From contig CAYQDB010000001.1 of NCBI GenBank assembly GCA_964416195.1, positions 124,001-188,000 of the forward strand: DNA of 64,000 nucleotides. The letters are read 5' to 3'. This document shows, in pieces, positions 53,786-63,040 of this stretch. The position numbers and the translations under genes were made by a program. Under the pieces are notes generated by a model. The model made no database searches and was not told where the DNA came from. It worked only from the letters and a program-made list of their open reading frames with translations. This stretch comes from CAYQDB01 sp964416195. GTDB lineage: Bacteria > Zixibacteria > MSB-5A5 > GN15 > FEB-12. Each line of letters starts with the position of its first letter. Position 1 is the stretch's first letter.

Positions 53786-54610
53786 ATGAAGGGTGTGGTT
53801 TTGTTGATACCGGCCTTCTTGTTGACGGCTTCTGTTTGCCCAAGGGCACAGTCTGCGCCACCATCTCAGCAAACTCCCGGCATTGACCCGGAGGCCTTAA
53901 TTGAACAGATTCTAACCGTTGAGGCAAAGCAACGACTGGAAATTGCTGATGTTGTTTTTGACGCCGAGTGTATCACTGGATCAATAGAAAACGACGGGAG
54001 CTTTGAGGAAGAAAAGCGCTTTATCAAAAAGGTTTGCATGAAGTATCTGCCTGACACCATTCAGTACCGGGTAAAATACCTGGCGTGTTATAAAGGTGGT
54101 GAGATTCAGAAGCCGGAAGAGTGCGACAAAGAGGCGGTCAGGCAGGCCGAAATGAAAGCCAGGCGCAAGACCCGTGACATCTCGTATCCCACGCTGAGCC
54201 CGTTCTACCCTGAGCATCGCGATCAGTATGAGATAATCTACGAGGGGGTGGCTGCGGACAGAATTGATGGTTATACCTGCCATCACTTCCGAGTTCAGTC
54301 CAAAGAGGAAAGAAGCGATCGTGTCAGTGGCGACTACTATTTTGAGGCGGCGTCGTTCAATCTTGTGAAAGTCGATTTTTCCCCGGCCAAGCTTGAGAAG
54401 GGAGCGATGTTTACACTCGATGTGCTTAATATGTCGATAATGTACGGACCGACGCCCCAAGGGTGGTGGCTTCCGCGGAGGTTTCAGGTCGAGGGGAAGA
54501 GCAGGACAGCGTTGCTTATCGGCGTCAAGTTTGCAACTACCGAGTATTACCGGAACCCGCAAGTAAACACCGGCTTAAAAGCCGAAGCTTTCGAGGCTAA
54601 TAATGACTAA
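53786..54610 (+). CDS. Secreted protein of unknown function
   Basis: 274 residues, starting two bases after the cyclophilin stop. A signal peptide (about 1-25) is followed by a mixed alpha/beta protein with a cysteine pair region (CYKGGEIQKPEEC) and strands such as YTCHHFRVQSKEE and DYYFEAASFNLVKVDF, which recall LolA/LolB-type folds. The family is not recognised. Tight spacing suggests it works with or is folded by the cyclophilin. Confidence 0.75.
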   Translation: MKGVVLLIPAFLLTASVCPRAQSAPPSQQTPGIDPEALIEQILTVEAKQRLEIADVVFDAECITGSIENDGSFEEEKRFIKKVCMKYLPDTIQYRVKYLACYKGGEIQKPEECDKEAVRQAEMKARRKTRDISYPTLSPFYPEHRDQYEIIYEGVAADRIDGYTCHHFRVQSKEERSDRVSGDYYFEAASFNLVKVDFSPAKLEKGAMFTLDVLNMSIMYGPTPQGWWLPRRFQVEGKSRTALLIGVKFATTEYYRNPQVNTGLKAEAFEANND

Positions 54611-55100
54611 CGGTAAATTCAAAACTAAGGTCGTCAAAGTGGAGATGCCGCCGGATGCGAATGTCATCTTCGGCCAAACCCACTTTATCAAGACAGTTGA
54701 AGATCTCTATGAAGTGCTGGTGGAATCATCACCAAGCGTAAAATTCGGGATTGCTTTCTGTGAGGCTTCCCAGAAACGCCTGATCCGCACTGATGGAAAC
54801 AATGATGACCTTATTGAGCGGGCGGCCAAAGCTGCGTTTGATGTTGCCTGTGGACACACTTTCTTCATCTATATGAAAGAGGGTTTTCCCGTCAATGTTC
54901 TGAACCGCATTAAGAATGTAAGCGAGGTATGCCGGGTCTTTTGTGCCACGGCCAACCCACTAGAGGTTATCGTAGCCGAAACGGATCTCGGGCGAGGTGT
55001 CTTGGCGGTGATAGATGGTTTGGCTCCGCTGGGCATTGAGACGGAGGCAGACAAGAAAGAACGAATGGAGTTCCTGCGCACTATCGGATACAAGAGATAG
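54603..55100 (+). CDS. Adenosine-specific kinase family protein
   Basis: 165 residues, overlapping the previous gene by 8 bases. The whole sequence fits the small family (formerly DUF355) known from archaea and some bacteria as adenosine-specific kinase, with EMPPDANVIFGQTHFIKTVEDLYE, FGIAFCEASQKRLIR, GHTFFIYMKEGFPVNVLNRIK and ANPLEVIVAET. A member was reported to bind adenosine and ATP, but its role in the cell is uncertain. Confidence 0.88.
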   Translation: MTNGKFKTKVVKVEMPPDANVIFGQTHFIKTVEDLYEVLVESSPSVKFGIAFCEASQKRLIRTDGNNDDLIERAAKAAFDVACGHTFFIYMKEGFPVNVLNRIKNVSEVCRVFCATANPLEVIVAETDLGRGVLAVIDGLAPLGIETEADKKERMEFLRTIGYKR

Positions 55101-55127
55101 GCCCAAACTGGAAGTGAAGGTGACGCT

Positions 55128-55328
55128 ATGCGCTTTGAACTGGAAAGATCGCCGACAGAGAAGCTGGTTATTGAAAGCAGCGAGTACAAGGGGCACGACT
55201 TGGTGTCTTTAAGGATATATTTTCTTTCCAACGAAGAGGAATGGCTTCCCACCAAGAAGGGAGTAACATTCCGACGAGAGCAACTTGACGAGGTCCTGGA
55301 CGCGTTGAACAGAATCAAGACGGGATGA
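55128..55328 (+). CDS. PC4/p15-like single-strand DNA-binding protein
   Basis: 66 residues with AAGG before the ATG. The core KLVIESSEYKGHDLVSLRIYF, then EEWLPTKKGVTFRREQLDEVLDALNRI, matches the PC4 (Sub1) coactivator domain, which dimerises and binds single-stranded DNA. Bacterial versions may affect transcription or repair. Its length equals the bare domain. Confidence 0.85.
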   Translation: MRFELERSPTEKLVIESSEYKGHDLVSLRIYFLSNEEEWLPTKKGVTFRREQLDEVLDALNRIKTG

Positions 55329-55397
55329 GATTAATCCCTTTCTTTTTATAAGTTGATCGTAAACGGTGCGTACAAACCATAGGGAGGAGGTTTGAAA

Positions 55398-56090
55398 ATG
55401 AATCCTTTATTGAGGATATCCGCCGGTGTCCTGTTGGGATTATTGGTCTTGGTCCTGTGCGGCGTTGCAGTATCGACGATCAAGCTGGTAGGATTTGTCG
55501 AGTCTTTGCCGTCAATGGCTGCGTTTACTCATACCATGATGGCGATTCTTTCTCTTATCTTGATGTACCTGTTCAGCAAGGGAAAGATGTCTGTTTATGG
55601 CTTGAAGGGGGTCAAGCTGAGGGATTTAATCTTGCCGATCTTTGTCGGTCTTGTTGTTGGGGGCGTTTTTGCCGTCGGAGGAACTCTGCTGCGGCTTGAC
55701 CTAAGTCTGAAATTTCTCGAACAATTCTCTGTGCTACAGATAGTGGTTCTTATCTGTATCTACGCGAGCGTAGCTGAGGAGCTTTTAACAAGGGGGTTCC
55801 TACAGAGTTTTCTCGCGCCCCTTAAGACGAAAGGACTCACAGTATTTCGATTCCATTTGAGCATGCCGATCCTTATTGCGGCTTTGTTTTTTGGGCTTAT
55901 GCATCTTTCTCTCCTGACTGAGGGAGCGAGCCACCAATCGGTGCTGTTTACAATCATATCCGCGATAGTGCTTGGCATCATCGCAGGGTTCTATCGGGAG
56001 AGGACGGGAAGTATTCTGCCGGCGATAGTGGTGCATATGTCGTTCAATGTTTGGGGATTGGCAGCAAGAATATTGGGAGACGGAATTTGA
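55398..56090 (+). CDS. CPBP-family intramembrane protease
   Basis: 230 residues from the ATG at 55398, with GGAGGAGG upstream; a TTG at 55392 is less likely. About seven hydrophobic helices. The three CPBP/Rce1 motifs are in order: AEELLTRGFLQ (EExxxR), FFGLMHLSLL (F..xxH) and VVHMSFNVWG (HxxxN). These are glutamate-dependent membrane proteases or bacteriocin-immunity proteins. Last gene of the cyclophilin operon. Confidence 0.92.
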   Translation: MNPLLRISAGVLLGLLVLVLCGVAVSTIKLVGFVESLPSMAAFTHTMMAILSLILMYLFSKGKMSVYGLKGVKLRDLILPIFVGLVVGGVFAVGGTLLRLDLSLKFLEQFSVLQIVVLICIYASVAEELLTRGFLQSFLAPLKTKGLTVFRFHLSMPILIAALFFGLMHLSLLTEGASHQSVLFTIISAIVLGIIAGFYRERTGSILPAIVVHMSFNVWGLAARILGDGI

Positions 56091-56343
56091 TGAGAATCCC
56101 CAGGATGAAACTACACGGTGCTGTCATGCCACCCCACAACGGAGCGCTCCGGGCAGGTGTGTTGCACAACCAGATTGTGTGCTGAGCGCTGCGCAGCAGT
56201 ATTCTGGGTCGGATTTTTTGATCTTCCCAATGGCTTCAGGCCGAAGCAGATCGTGATACAGCTCTGATCGATAGCCGGGCCGAACTTCTATCCCTGCCAA
56301 TGCCTTGACTTGATTGTAGCTTCCGGTATATTACAGTTTAAGC

Positions 56344-56349
56344 TATAAT
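56344..56349 (+). promoter_or_regulatory. -10 box of the large sensor kinase gene
   Basis: TATAAT 15 bases before the ATG at 56365. No good -35 lies at the usual distance, so the promoter may need an activator. Confidence 0.4.
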
Positions 56350-56364
56350 CTCTGAGAGCATAGC

Positions 56365-59300
56365 ATGATAAATGTACGTTCGGCAATCGTTCTCATCCCT
56401 CTGTCGATTTTTATTGCTGGCTGTTCTGCCAGGATGGATCACGAGGGCTATTACCGAGTCGAGCCTATTGATGACGCTACCATACTTCCCTATAAATTCA
56501 CGATAAGTAAAAAGAAAATCGGGTTGGGAAATGCCAGAAACCTGATCTTGCAGCAGTATGTTCCGGTAAACATTTACGATAACGGGGCCACTGGCATGTA
56601 TCTCATCGACAACAACTGGCGGCCGGCTGATTCGTTAACCGCTATCCTATTTTATGCTGATACTGAGGAGAAGAAAGTACTCTCTCAGATAAACATCAAT
56701 ACGACTCACGTTACATCTCACTTCCCCTATGATTTTGACTGTGACAACGTGACCGAAGTGGCTGTCATGTATACAATACGGGACACTCTCTGGTTGGACA
56801 TTATCGATCCTCATCAAAGAAGAATATCCAGACAATCCCTTGTGGTGGGCCAAGATAGGGACGGCAACGGATTCTGGGATGGGTCGGGCGCTTTCTGCGG
56901 TATGTACGACTTCAACGGCGATGGGTATGTGGAACTACTCGTCAACTGTGATGTTGACTATGACCTTTACCCCAGGAAGCTCATGTGCGTTGACTGGTTT
57001 AATAATGAAATCGTGTGGGAGTATGGGCTTGCCGGTATTGTCAACTATACCCAGACCTATGTTGAGCCACTTGCCCCGGAGGAGAGGCTATCTATTGTGT
57101 TCGGTGTTTGTTCCAAAGGCAATGCGGCCAGGACCGAAGATATGGATGACCAACACTCATACCTTATCGTTCTGGATGAGAATGGCAAACTTCGGTGGAA
57201 GAAGGAAACGGGTGGGGTCTTTAGTAGTTGTGTGCCTGTTCTTATCGACTACGATAATGACGGCAACACCGACATTCTCACAACGGGCCGGTATAAAGCC
57301 ACGGGGACCGCAGAAAGTGCCGCTATGGAATATGGTGGCATGTTCAAGATATATAATACATACGGCAGCGGGCTGGATTCCATCGATTATGGGGTGGGGA
57401 GAATTATAAGTTCGGTCAGGTCGCTCGATTTCGACTCAGACGGTACTAAGGAGCTTTTTGTTTCGCTGTCCGATGCCAGCATCATAATCTATAACCAGAG
57501 TCTGTCGCCTATCCAAAAAGCCAGGTTCTATACCACCGCCATCGTGTGGGACTGCCGCGACTTTTTAGGCAAGGGGAACAATCAGTTACTGGTCACCACA
57601 GAGGATAACAAACTGTGGCTGTTGGATAAGAGCTTCAAGCCGCTGGCCCAGTTTGGCGAGGGTGAGAGTTTATGCTGCAACAATTCAGCAATCTACAAGG
57701 AGAGAGGTTCTCAAAAAGGTTACAACCTTGTCGTGGTGGGTAATAGTGGTCAGGTGAATTACTTCCTCACCTTTGTCAAAAGTCCCTGGAACACCGTATT
57801 CTTCCGATACCCGCTACTGGCGTTCCTGGCCGCTTTTCTACCGATGAGCTTGGTAGTGGCTCTTATCTGGTTTAACTGGTACCGGACCAGAAAGCAGAAC
57901 AAGGTTATGTCCCAACAGAGAGACAGACTGAACACTGCCCTGGAGGACCTCAAGGCCGCACAGGAAAAGCTCATTGCCGTTGAAGAATACCAGAAAACCT
58001 GGGACGCGCTGCTGACAAGCGAGAATAGGTACAAAACGCTGGTCGAGAACCTCCCGCAAAGAATATTTCTCAAGGACAAAGATTCTATCTATGTCTCCTG
58101 TAATCAGCATTATGCTCGTGACCTAAGAATAAAGCCGGATGAAATAGCCGGGAAGACAGATTACGATTTTCATCCTAAAGAATTGGCTGAAAAATACAGG
58201 GCAGACGACAAAAGGATTATGGAATCGGGGAAGATAGAGGATATCGAAGAGAGATATATCCAGAACGGTCGAGATGTTTGGGTGCACACGGTCAAAACAC
58301 CAATCAAGGATGAGAAAGGGAATATCGTCGGTGTACTGGGTATTTTTCGGGACATCACCGAACGCAAGCAGGCGGAGGAAGCGCTACGGGAAAAAGAAGA
58401 GCGTTACGCTTTGGCCACCTCGGCAGCGAAGGTCGGCGTTTGGGACTGGGATATGCGTAGTGGCAGTTTCTACCTCGATCCTAATGTCAAAGCCCTGCTG
58501 GGCTACGAAGACAGCGAGATTCCCAACGACATTGAAGTCTGGACGCAGTACATTCATCCGGACGATAAAGATGCGGTCATGCAGGCTGCCTCCGATCACC
58601 TGGAAGGCCGAACCCCCGCCTACGTCTTTGAGCATAGGATGCTGCATAAAGACGGGACGATTCGATGGTTTATGGTTCGCGGAACAGCGGTCCGTGATGC
58701 TGGAGGCAACGCCGTTCGCATGGTTGGCACAGATACCGATATCACAGAGCGCAAGCGAGCGGAGGAGGCGCTGCGGGAGAGCGAGGAAGAGTACAGGGAT
58801 CTTACTGAAAAGATGGTCGACGTCATATATACTTTGGATACAGAGGGAACTGTAACCTCGGTAAATGAAGCTATAAAAGCCACGTTGGGGTTTGAGCCTA
58901 AGGAAGTAATTGGCAAGAGTTTTACTGAATTAGTTCCGCAAGAGGAGGTACCTGAAGCAATGGCAGCCTTTCAGCAGATTCTCAGCGGCGAACGACTCAC
59001 TAGAGAAACCGTTCTGGTTGATAAGAATGGAACACCGCACAATGTTGAATTCAGTTCATCTCCTATAATAAAGGACAACCAAGCTGTAGGAACGAGGGGC
59101 ATAGTAAGAGACATCACCGAGCGCAAGAGGGTAGATGCTCGCGAAAAGGCCAGGTTACAGCTTTTGAATGATTTGCGAACCGCTAAGAATGTTGATGCCT
59201 GTCTCAAGCGTGGATGTGAGGCAATTCATGAAGCAAGATTGTTTAGACGCGCGGTTCTTACTCTGCACAACAACAAAAAGGAGATTACCAATCTCGGGCA

Positions 59301-61524
59301 AGTTGGCTTGGATGAAAGTGTGGTACAAGCTGCTCGAAACGCTACTGCCCCGGATGATGAGCTTTCAAAGAAGATAACCCAGGAAAAGTACCGTATCAGC
59401 CATTCCTATTTTATCCCCGAAGAAGCCGGCCTGGGCATGGATGAATTGTCAAGATATATTTCGCAAACGGATTATGTGGAAAGAGGCGACCTATCATGGA
59501 AGGCGGGCGATGAGCTGTTTGTCCCAATTATAGGTGATGACAATAGGTATGAGGGCTGGCTTTCGGTGGATACCCCCTTCAACGGGGAAAGACCGACTAT
59601 AGAGATCGTGAGGTTTTTGGAGCAGGTCGTTGATATCGTCACTCAGAAGGTGCGCGAGATTAGAACGCTTGAAAAACTGCGCCAGGGACATAGGGCTCTG
59701 CTGGAGAGCGAAGAGAGATTCCGAAACGTCAGCGCTTCCGCACAGGACGCTATCCTTATGATGGACAACGAGGGCCGTGTCTCATTCTGGAACGAGGCGG
59801 CGGAGAGAGTCTTCGGCTACCAGGCGGAGGAGATTCTTGGAAAACCACTTCACGAAACTCTGGGGGCGGAAAGGTTTCACGATGCCTACCGGAAAGGATT
59901 TGGACAATTCAGGGACGTCGGTGAAGGAGCTGTTATTGGGCAAACCTTAGAGCTTGCGGCCGTTCGGAAAGATGGCACGGAATTCCCCATCGAACTCTCC
60001 GTGTCTGCCGTTAAATTGAAAGGTAAATGGAATGCGGTCGGTATCCTGAGAGATATCACTGAACGCAAAGAGGCTGAGGAGGAACTGAGGTTATTATCGC
60101 ATTCTGTTAACAGTTCCGTTGATGGCATAGCCATGGGTGATCTCGAGATGAGGGTCACTTATGTGAATGACGCGTTTACTGAAATGTTTGGTTATTCAAA
60201 AGAAGAGTTGATAGGAAAAGAGATTGCTTCCCTTTACGCCGAGGATCAGATACCAAAGTTGGAAGAAGCACTGAAGGCAACGATAGAAGGTGGTTGGGCA
60301 GGAGAATTGATTGGCAAAAGAAAAGATGGCCAACTCTTTCCGATAGCAATATCCGCATCAAGAGTAGTAGATGATAAAGGGAAAATCATTGCACACATGG
60401 CATGTCATCGGGACATCACCGAGCGCAAGCGGGCGGAACAGGAGCTTAGAAGCGAACGCGATTTCGTCCACTCCCTGCTGGACACTGCTAACAGCCTGAT
60501 TGTCTGTTTAGATAACCGGGCCAGAATTACCGTTTTCAATAACGAGTGCGAAAAGGTGACTGGGTATACACGCGAGGAGATTATTGGCAAAAGCTGGCCC
60601 GATATATTCCTCCCCGAAGATCATTTTCACCATCGGATAAAGAACTTCGCCGAATGGGTCAGACAGCATCCCCAGGATATGTATGAGGGTCCGCTTAAGA
60701 CCAAGTCCGGTCAAATCCGGACAATCTTGTGGTCCAACTCTGCCCTATTCTCATCAGATTCCAATGAACTGACAGCGATCGCAGTGGGGCAAGACATTAC
60801 CGAGCGCAAAGAAGCGGAAAGACAACTCCAGATAGCCAACCAGGAACGGTACAACCAGATCAAGCAGATTGCCGGCGGTGTTGCCCACGAAATACACAAC
60901 GCTTTGTTCCCCGCCGCAACCTCGTTGGCTAAGCTGAAACAGCGTCTCGGTATCACCAGCGCCAACGAGCTGGACCGTAATAGAATACTAGTTGAGTTGA
61001 CCGAAAAGGCAGTCGCACGCGCCGTCCGCACGACAGAACTGGTTACCAGCTACTCAAAGCTGGAATTGGAGAAAAGGAGGGAACAGGTCAACCTGGCATC
61101 GCTTTTCCAGACCATCATCAAAGATAACAAACTCCGGATCGAGGAACTTGGGGTCACTGTAACGCTGGATATACCAGACGATTTTTGCTGCAATTGTTAT
61201 CACATCCATGCCTACAGCCTCTTTAACAACTTAATGCTGAATGCGTTAGATGCCCTGGCTGAAGTTGAACAGAGACGCATTTCAATCTCTGCTTTCAAAG
61301 AAGGCGACCGTGTGAAAACCGAATTCTCCGATTCGGGGCCGGGTATTCCCTCCGAGAATATAGAAAAAGTATTCAGCGCCTTTTTTAGCACCAAGCCGAG
61401 GACTGGAACCGGTCTGGGTCTGGCTATGGCCAAAAGGATCGTTGAGCTCAACAACGGCAGCATTCAGGTCAATTCTTTACTGGACAAGGGGGCAAAATTC
61501 ACTATATTACTACCGTCATATTGA
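56365..61524 (+). CDS. Giant multi-PAS sensor histidine kinase with an exported propeller-like sensor
   Basis: 1719 residues. The N-terminus has a signal peptide with a lipobox (IAGC). Residues about 110-470 carry FG-GAP/VCBS-type calcium-loop repeats (DFDCDNVTEV, DFNGDGYVEL, DYDNDGNTDI, DFDSDGTKEL), typical of exported beta-propellers. A membrane helix lies at about 480-503. The cytoplasmic part has PAS domains at about 549-672, 675-803, 805-928, 1113-1237, 1242-1357 and 1360-1487, and a GAF-like domain at about 929-1097. The HisKA (H1508 in AHEIHN) and HATPase (GTGLGLAM) are complete. It is followed by its likely partner regulator. Confidence 0.9.
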   Translation: MINVRSAIVLIPLSIFIAGCSARMDHEGYYRVEPIDDATILPYKFTISKKKIGLGNARNLILQQYVPVNIYDNGATGMYLIDNNWRPADSLTAILFYADTEEKKVLSQININTTHVTSHFPYDFDCDNVTEVAVMYTIRDTLWLDIIDPHQRRISRQSLVVGQDRDGNGFWDGSGAFCGMYDFNGDGYVELLVNCDVDYDLYPRKLMCVDWFNNEIVWEYGLAGIVNYTQTYVEPLAPEERLSIVFGVCSKGNAARTEDMDDQHSYLIVLDENGKLRWKKETGGVFSSCVPVLIDYDNDGNTDILTTGRYKATGTAESAAMEYGGMFKIYNTYGSGLDSIDYGVGRIISSVRSLDFDSDGTKELFVSLSDASIIIYNQSLSPIQKARFYTTAIVWDCRDFLGKGNNQLLVTTEDNKLWLLDKSFKPLAQFGEGESLCCNNSAIYKERGSQKGYNLVVVGNSGQVNYFLTFVKSPWNTVFFRYPLLAFLAAFLPMSLVVALIWFNWYRTRKQNKVMSQQRDRLNTALEDLKAAQEKLIAVEEYQKTWDALLTSENRYKTLVENLPQRIFLKDKDSIYVSCNQHYARDLRIKPDEIAGKTDYDFHPKELAEKYRADDKRIMESGKIEDIEERYIQNGRDVWVHTVKTPIKDEKGNIVGVLGIFRDITERKQAEEALREKEERYALATSAAKVGVWDWDMRSGSFYLDPNVKALLGYEDSEIPNDIEVWTQYIHPDDKDAVMQAASDHLEGRTPAYVFEHRMLHKDGTIRWFMVRGTAVRDAGGNAVRMVGTDTDITERKRAEEALRESEEEYRDLTEKMVDVIYTLDTEGTVTSVNEAIKATLGFEPKEVIGKSFTELVPQEEVPEAMAAFQQILSGERLTRETVLVDKNGTPHNVEFSSSPIIKDNQAVGTRGIVRDITERKRVDAREKARLQLLNDLRTAKNVDACLKRGCEAIHEARLFRRAVLTLHNNKKEITNLGQVGLDESVVQAARNATAPDDELSKKITQEKYRISHSYFIPEEAGLGMDELSRYISQTDYVERGDLSWKAGDELFVPIIGDDNRYEGWLSVDTPFNGERPTIEIVRFLEQVVDIVTQKVREIRTLEKLRQGHRALLESEERFRNVSASAQDAILMMDNEGRVSFWNEAAERVFGYQAEEILGKPLHETLGAERFHDAYRKGFGQFRDVGEGAVIGQTLELAAVRKDGTEFPIELSVSAVKLKGKWNAVGILRDITERKEAEEELRLLSHSVNSSVDGIAMGDLEMRVTYVNDAFTEMFGYSKEELIGKEIASLYAEDQIPKLEEALKATIEGGWAGELIGKRKDGQLFPIAISASRVVDDKGKIIAHMACHRDITERKRAEQELRSERDFVHSLLDTANSLIVCLDNRARITVFNNECEKVTGYTREEIIGKSWPDIFLPEDHFHHRIKNFAEWVRQHPQDMYEGPLKTKSGQIRTILWSNSALFSSDSNELTAIAVGQDITERKEAERQLQIANQERYNQIKQIAGGVAHEIHNALFPAATSLAKLKQRLGITSANELDRNRILVELTEKAVARAVRTTELVTSYSKLELEKRREQVNLASLFQTIIKDNKLRIEELGVTVTLDIPDDFCCNCYHIHAYSLFNNLMLNALDALAEVEQRRISISAFKEGDRVKTEFSDSGPGIPSENIEKVFSAFFSTKPRTGTGLGLAMAKRIVELNNGSIQVNSLLDKGAKFTILLPSY

Positions 61525-61535
61525 GTTGTGGGCCT

Positions 61536-61650
61536 GTTGAAAACCCCGCGAGCGTCATAGTGGGTCCGCCTCTGGCGGACGACGTGGTTATCTCGTTGGC
61601 ATTCGATATTTGAGATTGCCACGCAATGACGAGAAAAGGAGTTTTTCGAC
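61536..61650 (+). repeat. Imperfect palindromic (MITE-like) element
   Basis: The ends GTTGAAAA (61536) and TTTTTCGAC (61650) are near inverted repeats. Inside, CGTCAT...GTGGTTATCTC on the left mirrors GAGATTGCCACGCAATGACG on the right. A perfect hairpin, GTCCGCC-TCT-GGCGGAC (61564-61580), sits in the left arm. It fills most of the gap between kinase and regulator. Confidence 0.65.
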
Positions 61651-61687
61651 ATTCCCTTGTGTTTTCTACGGACATGATGACGGTGGT

Positions 61688-63040
61688 ATGGAGCGGCTTG
61701 GAACTATCCTCATTGTCGATGACGACCCACTGGTACTGGAAGCGCTGACACAGGCCTTTATGGACGACTATGAGGTCGTTCAGGCTTCGTCAGGGGAGGA
61801 AGCGCTCAGGGTACTGGAAAGCAACGGCAATCTTGATACCGTTGTCTTGGATATCAGAATGGCCAAGATGAACGGGCTTCAAACGGCTCGGCTCATTAAG
61901 GAAATCAACTCGGAACTTCCCATCATTTTTCACACCGCTTACCCTGGTGAGTACTCGGAAAGCAGCATTGAGAAGGAGCACCAGCCATTTGACTATGTCG
62001 GCAAAAATGAGCGTCCGGAACGGCTGGTGCGGGCAGTGAAGAACGCCGTTTCGTTTGCTCGCCTGAAATCGGACGGCGCTAATCTGGTTAAGTTTGCCCG
62101 TCAGGAATTTGGCATGGTGGGTAAATCGGAGGCGATGCGAGGGATATACCATACTATCGAGAAAATCGCGCCTTCTGACACCAAAGTGGTGATTCTCGGC
62201 AGGACCGGTACAGGGAAGGAGTTGGTGGCGCGTGCTATTCACAAGCGCAGTGGCCGAGCTAGTGAGCGGTTGGTGATTTTCAATTGTAATCATAAGTCCC
62301 CGTATCTGGTCGAATCTGAGTTGTTCGGACACCTCCGTGGTTCGTTTACAGGCGCTATTGTCGATCGTATAGGGCTTTTCGAGTACGCCGATGGTGGGAC
62401 ACTTTTCCTGGATGAGATCGGCGACCTTGACATGACGACCCAGGGAAAGCTGCTGCGCGTTCTTGAAACTGGAGAGATGCAGAGAATTGGCTCGCCTGAG
62501 GTTATCAGAGTCGATGTCCGGCTCATTTGTGCCGCCAACCGGGACCTGGACAGACTTATTCAGGATGGGAAGTTTCGCGAGGACCTCTTCTACCGTTTGA
62601 AAGGTGTGGTTATAACTATTCCTCCCCTCAAGGAGCGGCGAGAGGATATCCCCGAATTGATTGATTTCTTTATTGAGAATTACTCCCTTAAGAGAGGCGA
62701 TGACATCAAGGTTTTTGAGCCAAGCGCTCGTGATCTCCTCGTTGAATATGACTGGCCGGGGAATGTCCGGCAATTGCTGGATACGGTTCAGTCTCTAATC
62801 GATCTTTCCGTCTCGTCTTTCATCACTCGGCGGGAAGTTGAGAATTACCTGGCCTGTCATAAGGATGGCCACAATAGCTCCGGAAGCTTCCAGGAGCGCG
62901 TCTGGGAATTTAAGCGGGTTCTTGTCATTCAGACGCTTGCTCGCAACAATAACAATGTCAGCGCCTCGGCGCGAGAGCTTTCGCTGGATGCGTCCAATCT
63001 GCGTAAGATGATCAAAGACCTGGATATCAAGGTAGGTTGA
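61688..63040 (+). CDS. NtrC-type sigma-54-dependent response regulator
   Basis: 450 residues from the ATG at 61688; the frame is open 26 codons further but that part encodes repeat sequence. Receiver domain about 1-125 (DDD at 11-13, phospho-acceptor D55, K in YVGK). The AAA+ domain spans about 145-385, with Walker A GRTGTGKE, the sigma-54 contact loop GSFTGA (218-223, usual form GAFTGA) and Walker B GGTLFLDEIG. A Fis-type helix-turn-helix (about 402-450) closes it. It should activate sigma-54 promoters when phosphorylated by the kinase encoded just upstream. Confidence 0.93.
   Translation: MERLGTILIVDDDPLVLEALTQAFMDDYEVVQASSGEEALRVLESNGNLDTVVLDIRMAKMNGLQTARLIKEINSELPIIFHTAYPGEYSESSIEKEHQPFDYVGKNERPERLVRAVKNAVSFARLKSDGANLVKFARQEFGMVGKSEAMRGIYHTIEKIAPSDTKVVILGRTGTGKELVARAIHKRSGRASERLVIFNCNHKSPYLVESELFGHLRGSFTGAIVDRIGLFEYADGGTLFLDEIGDLDMTTQGKLLRVLETGEMQRIGSPEVIRVDVRLICAANRDLDRLIQDGKFREDLFYRLKGVVITIPPLKERREDIPELIDFFIENYSLKRGDDIKVFEPSARDLLVEYDWPGNVRQLLDTVQSLIDLSVSSFITRREVENYLACHKDGHNSSGSFQERVWEFKRVLVIQTLARNNNNVSASARELSLDASNLRKMIKDLDIKVG

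Noticed and set aside
61790..62773. 327-codon frame antisense to the sigma-54 activator
   Set aside because: The opposite strand carries complete receiver, AAA+ and Fis domains; the antisense frame has no motif.
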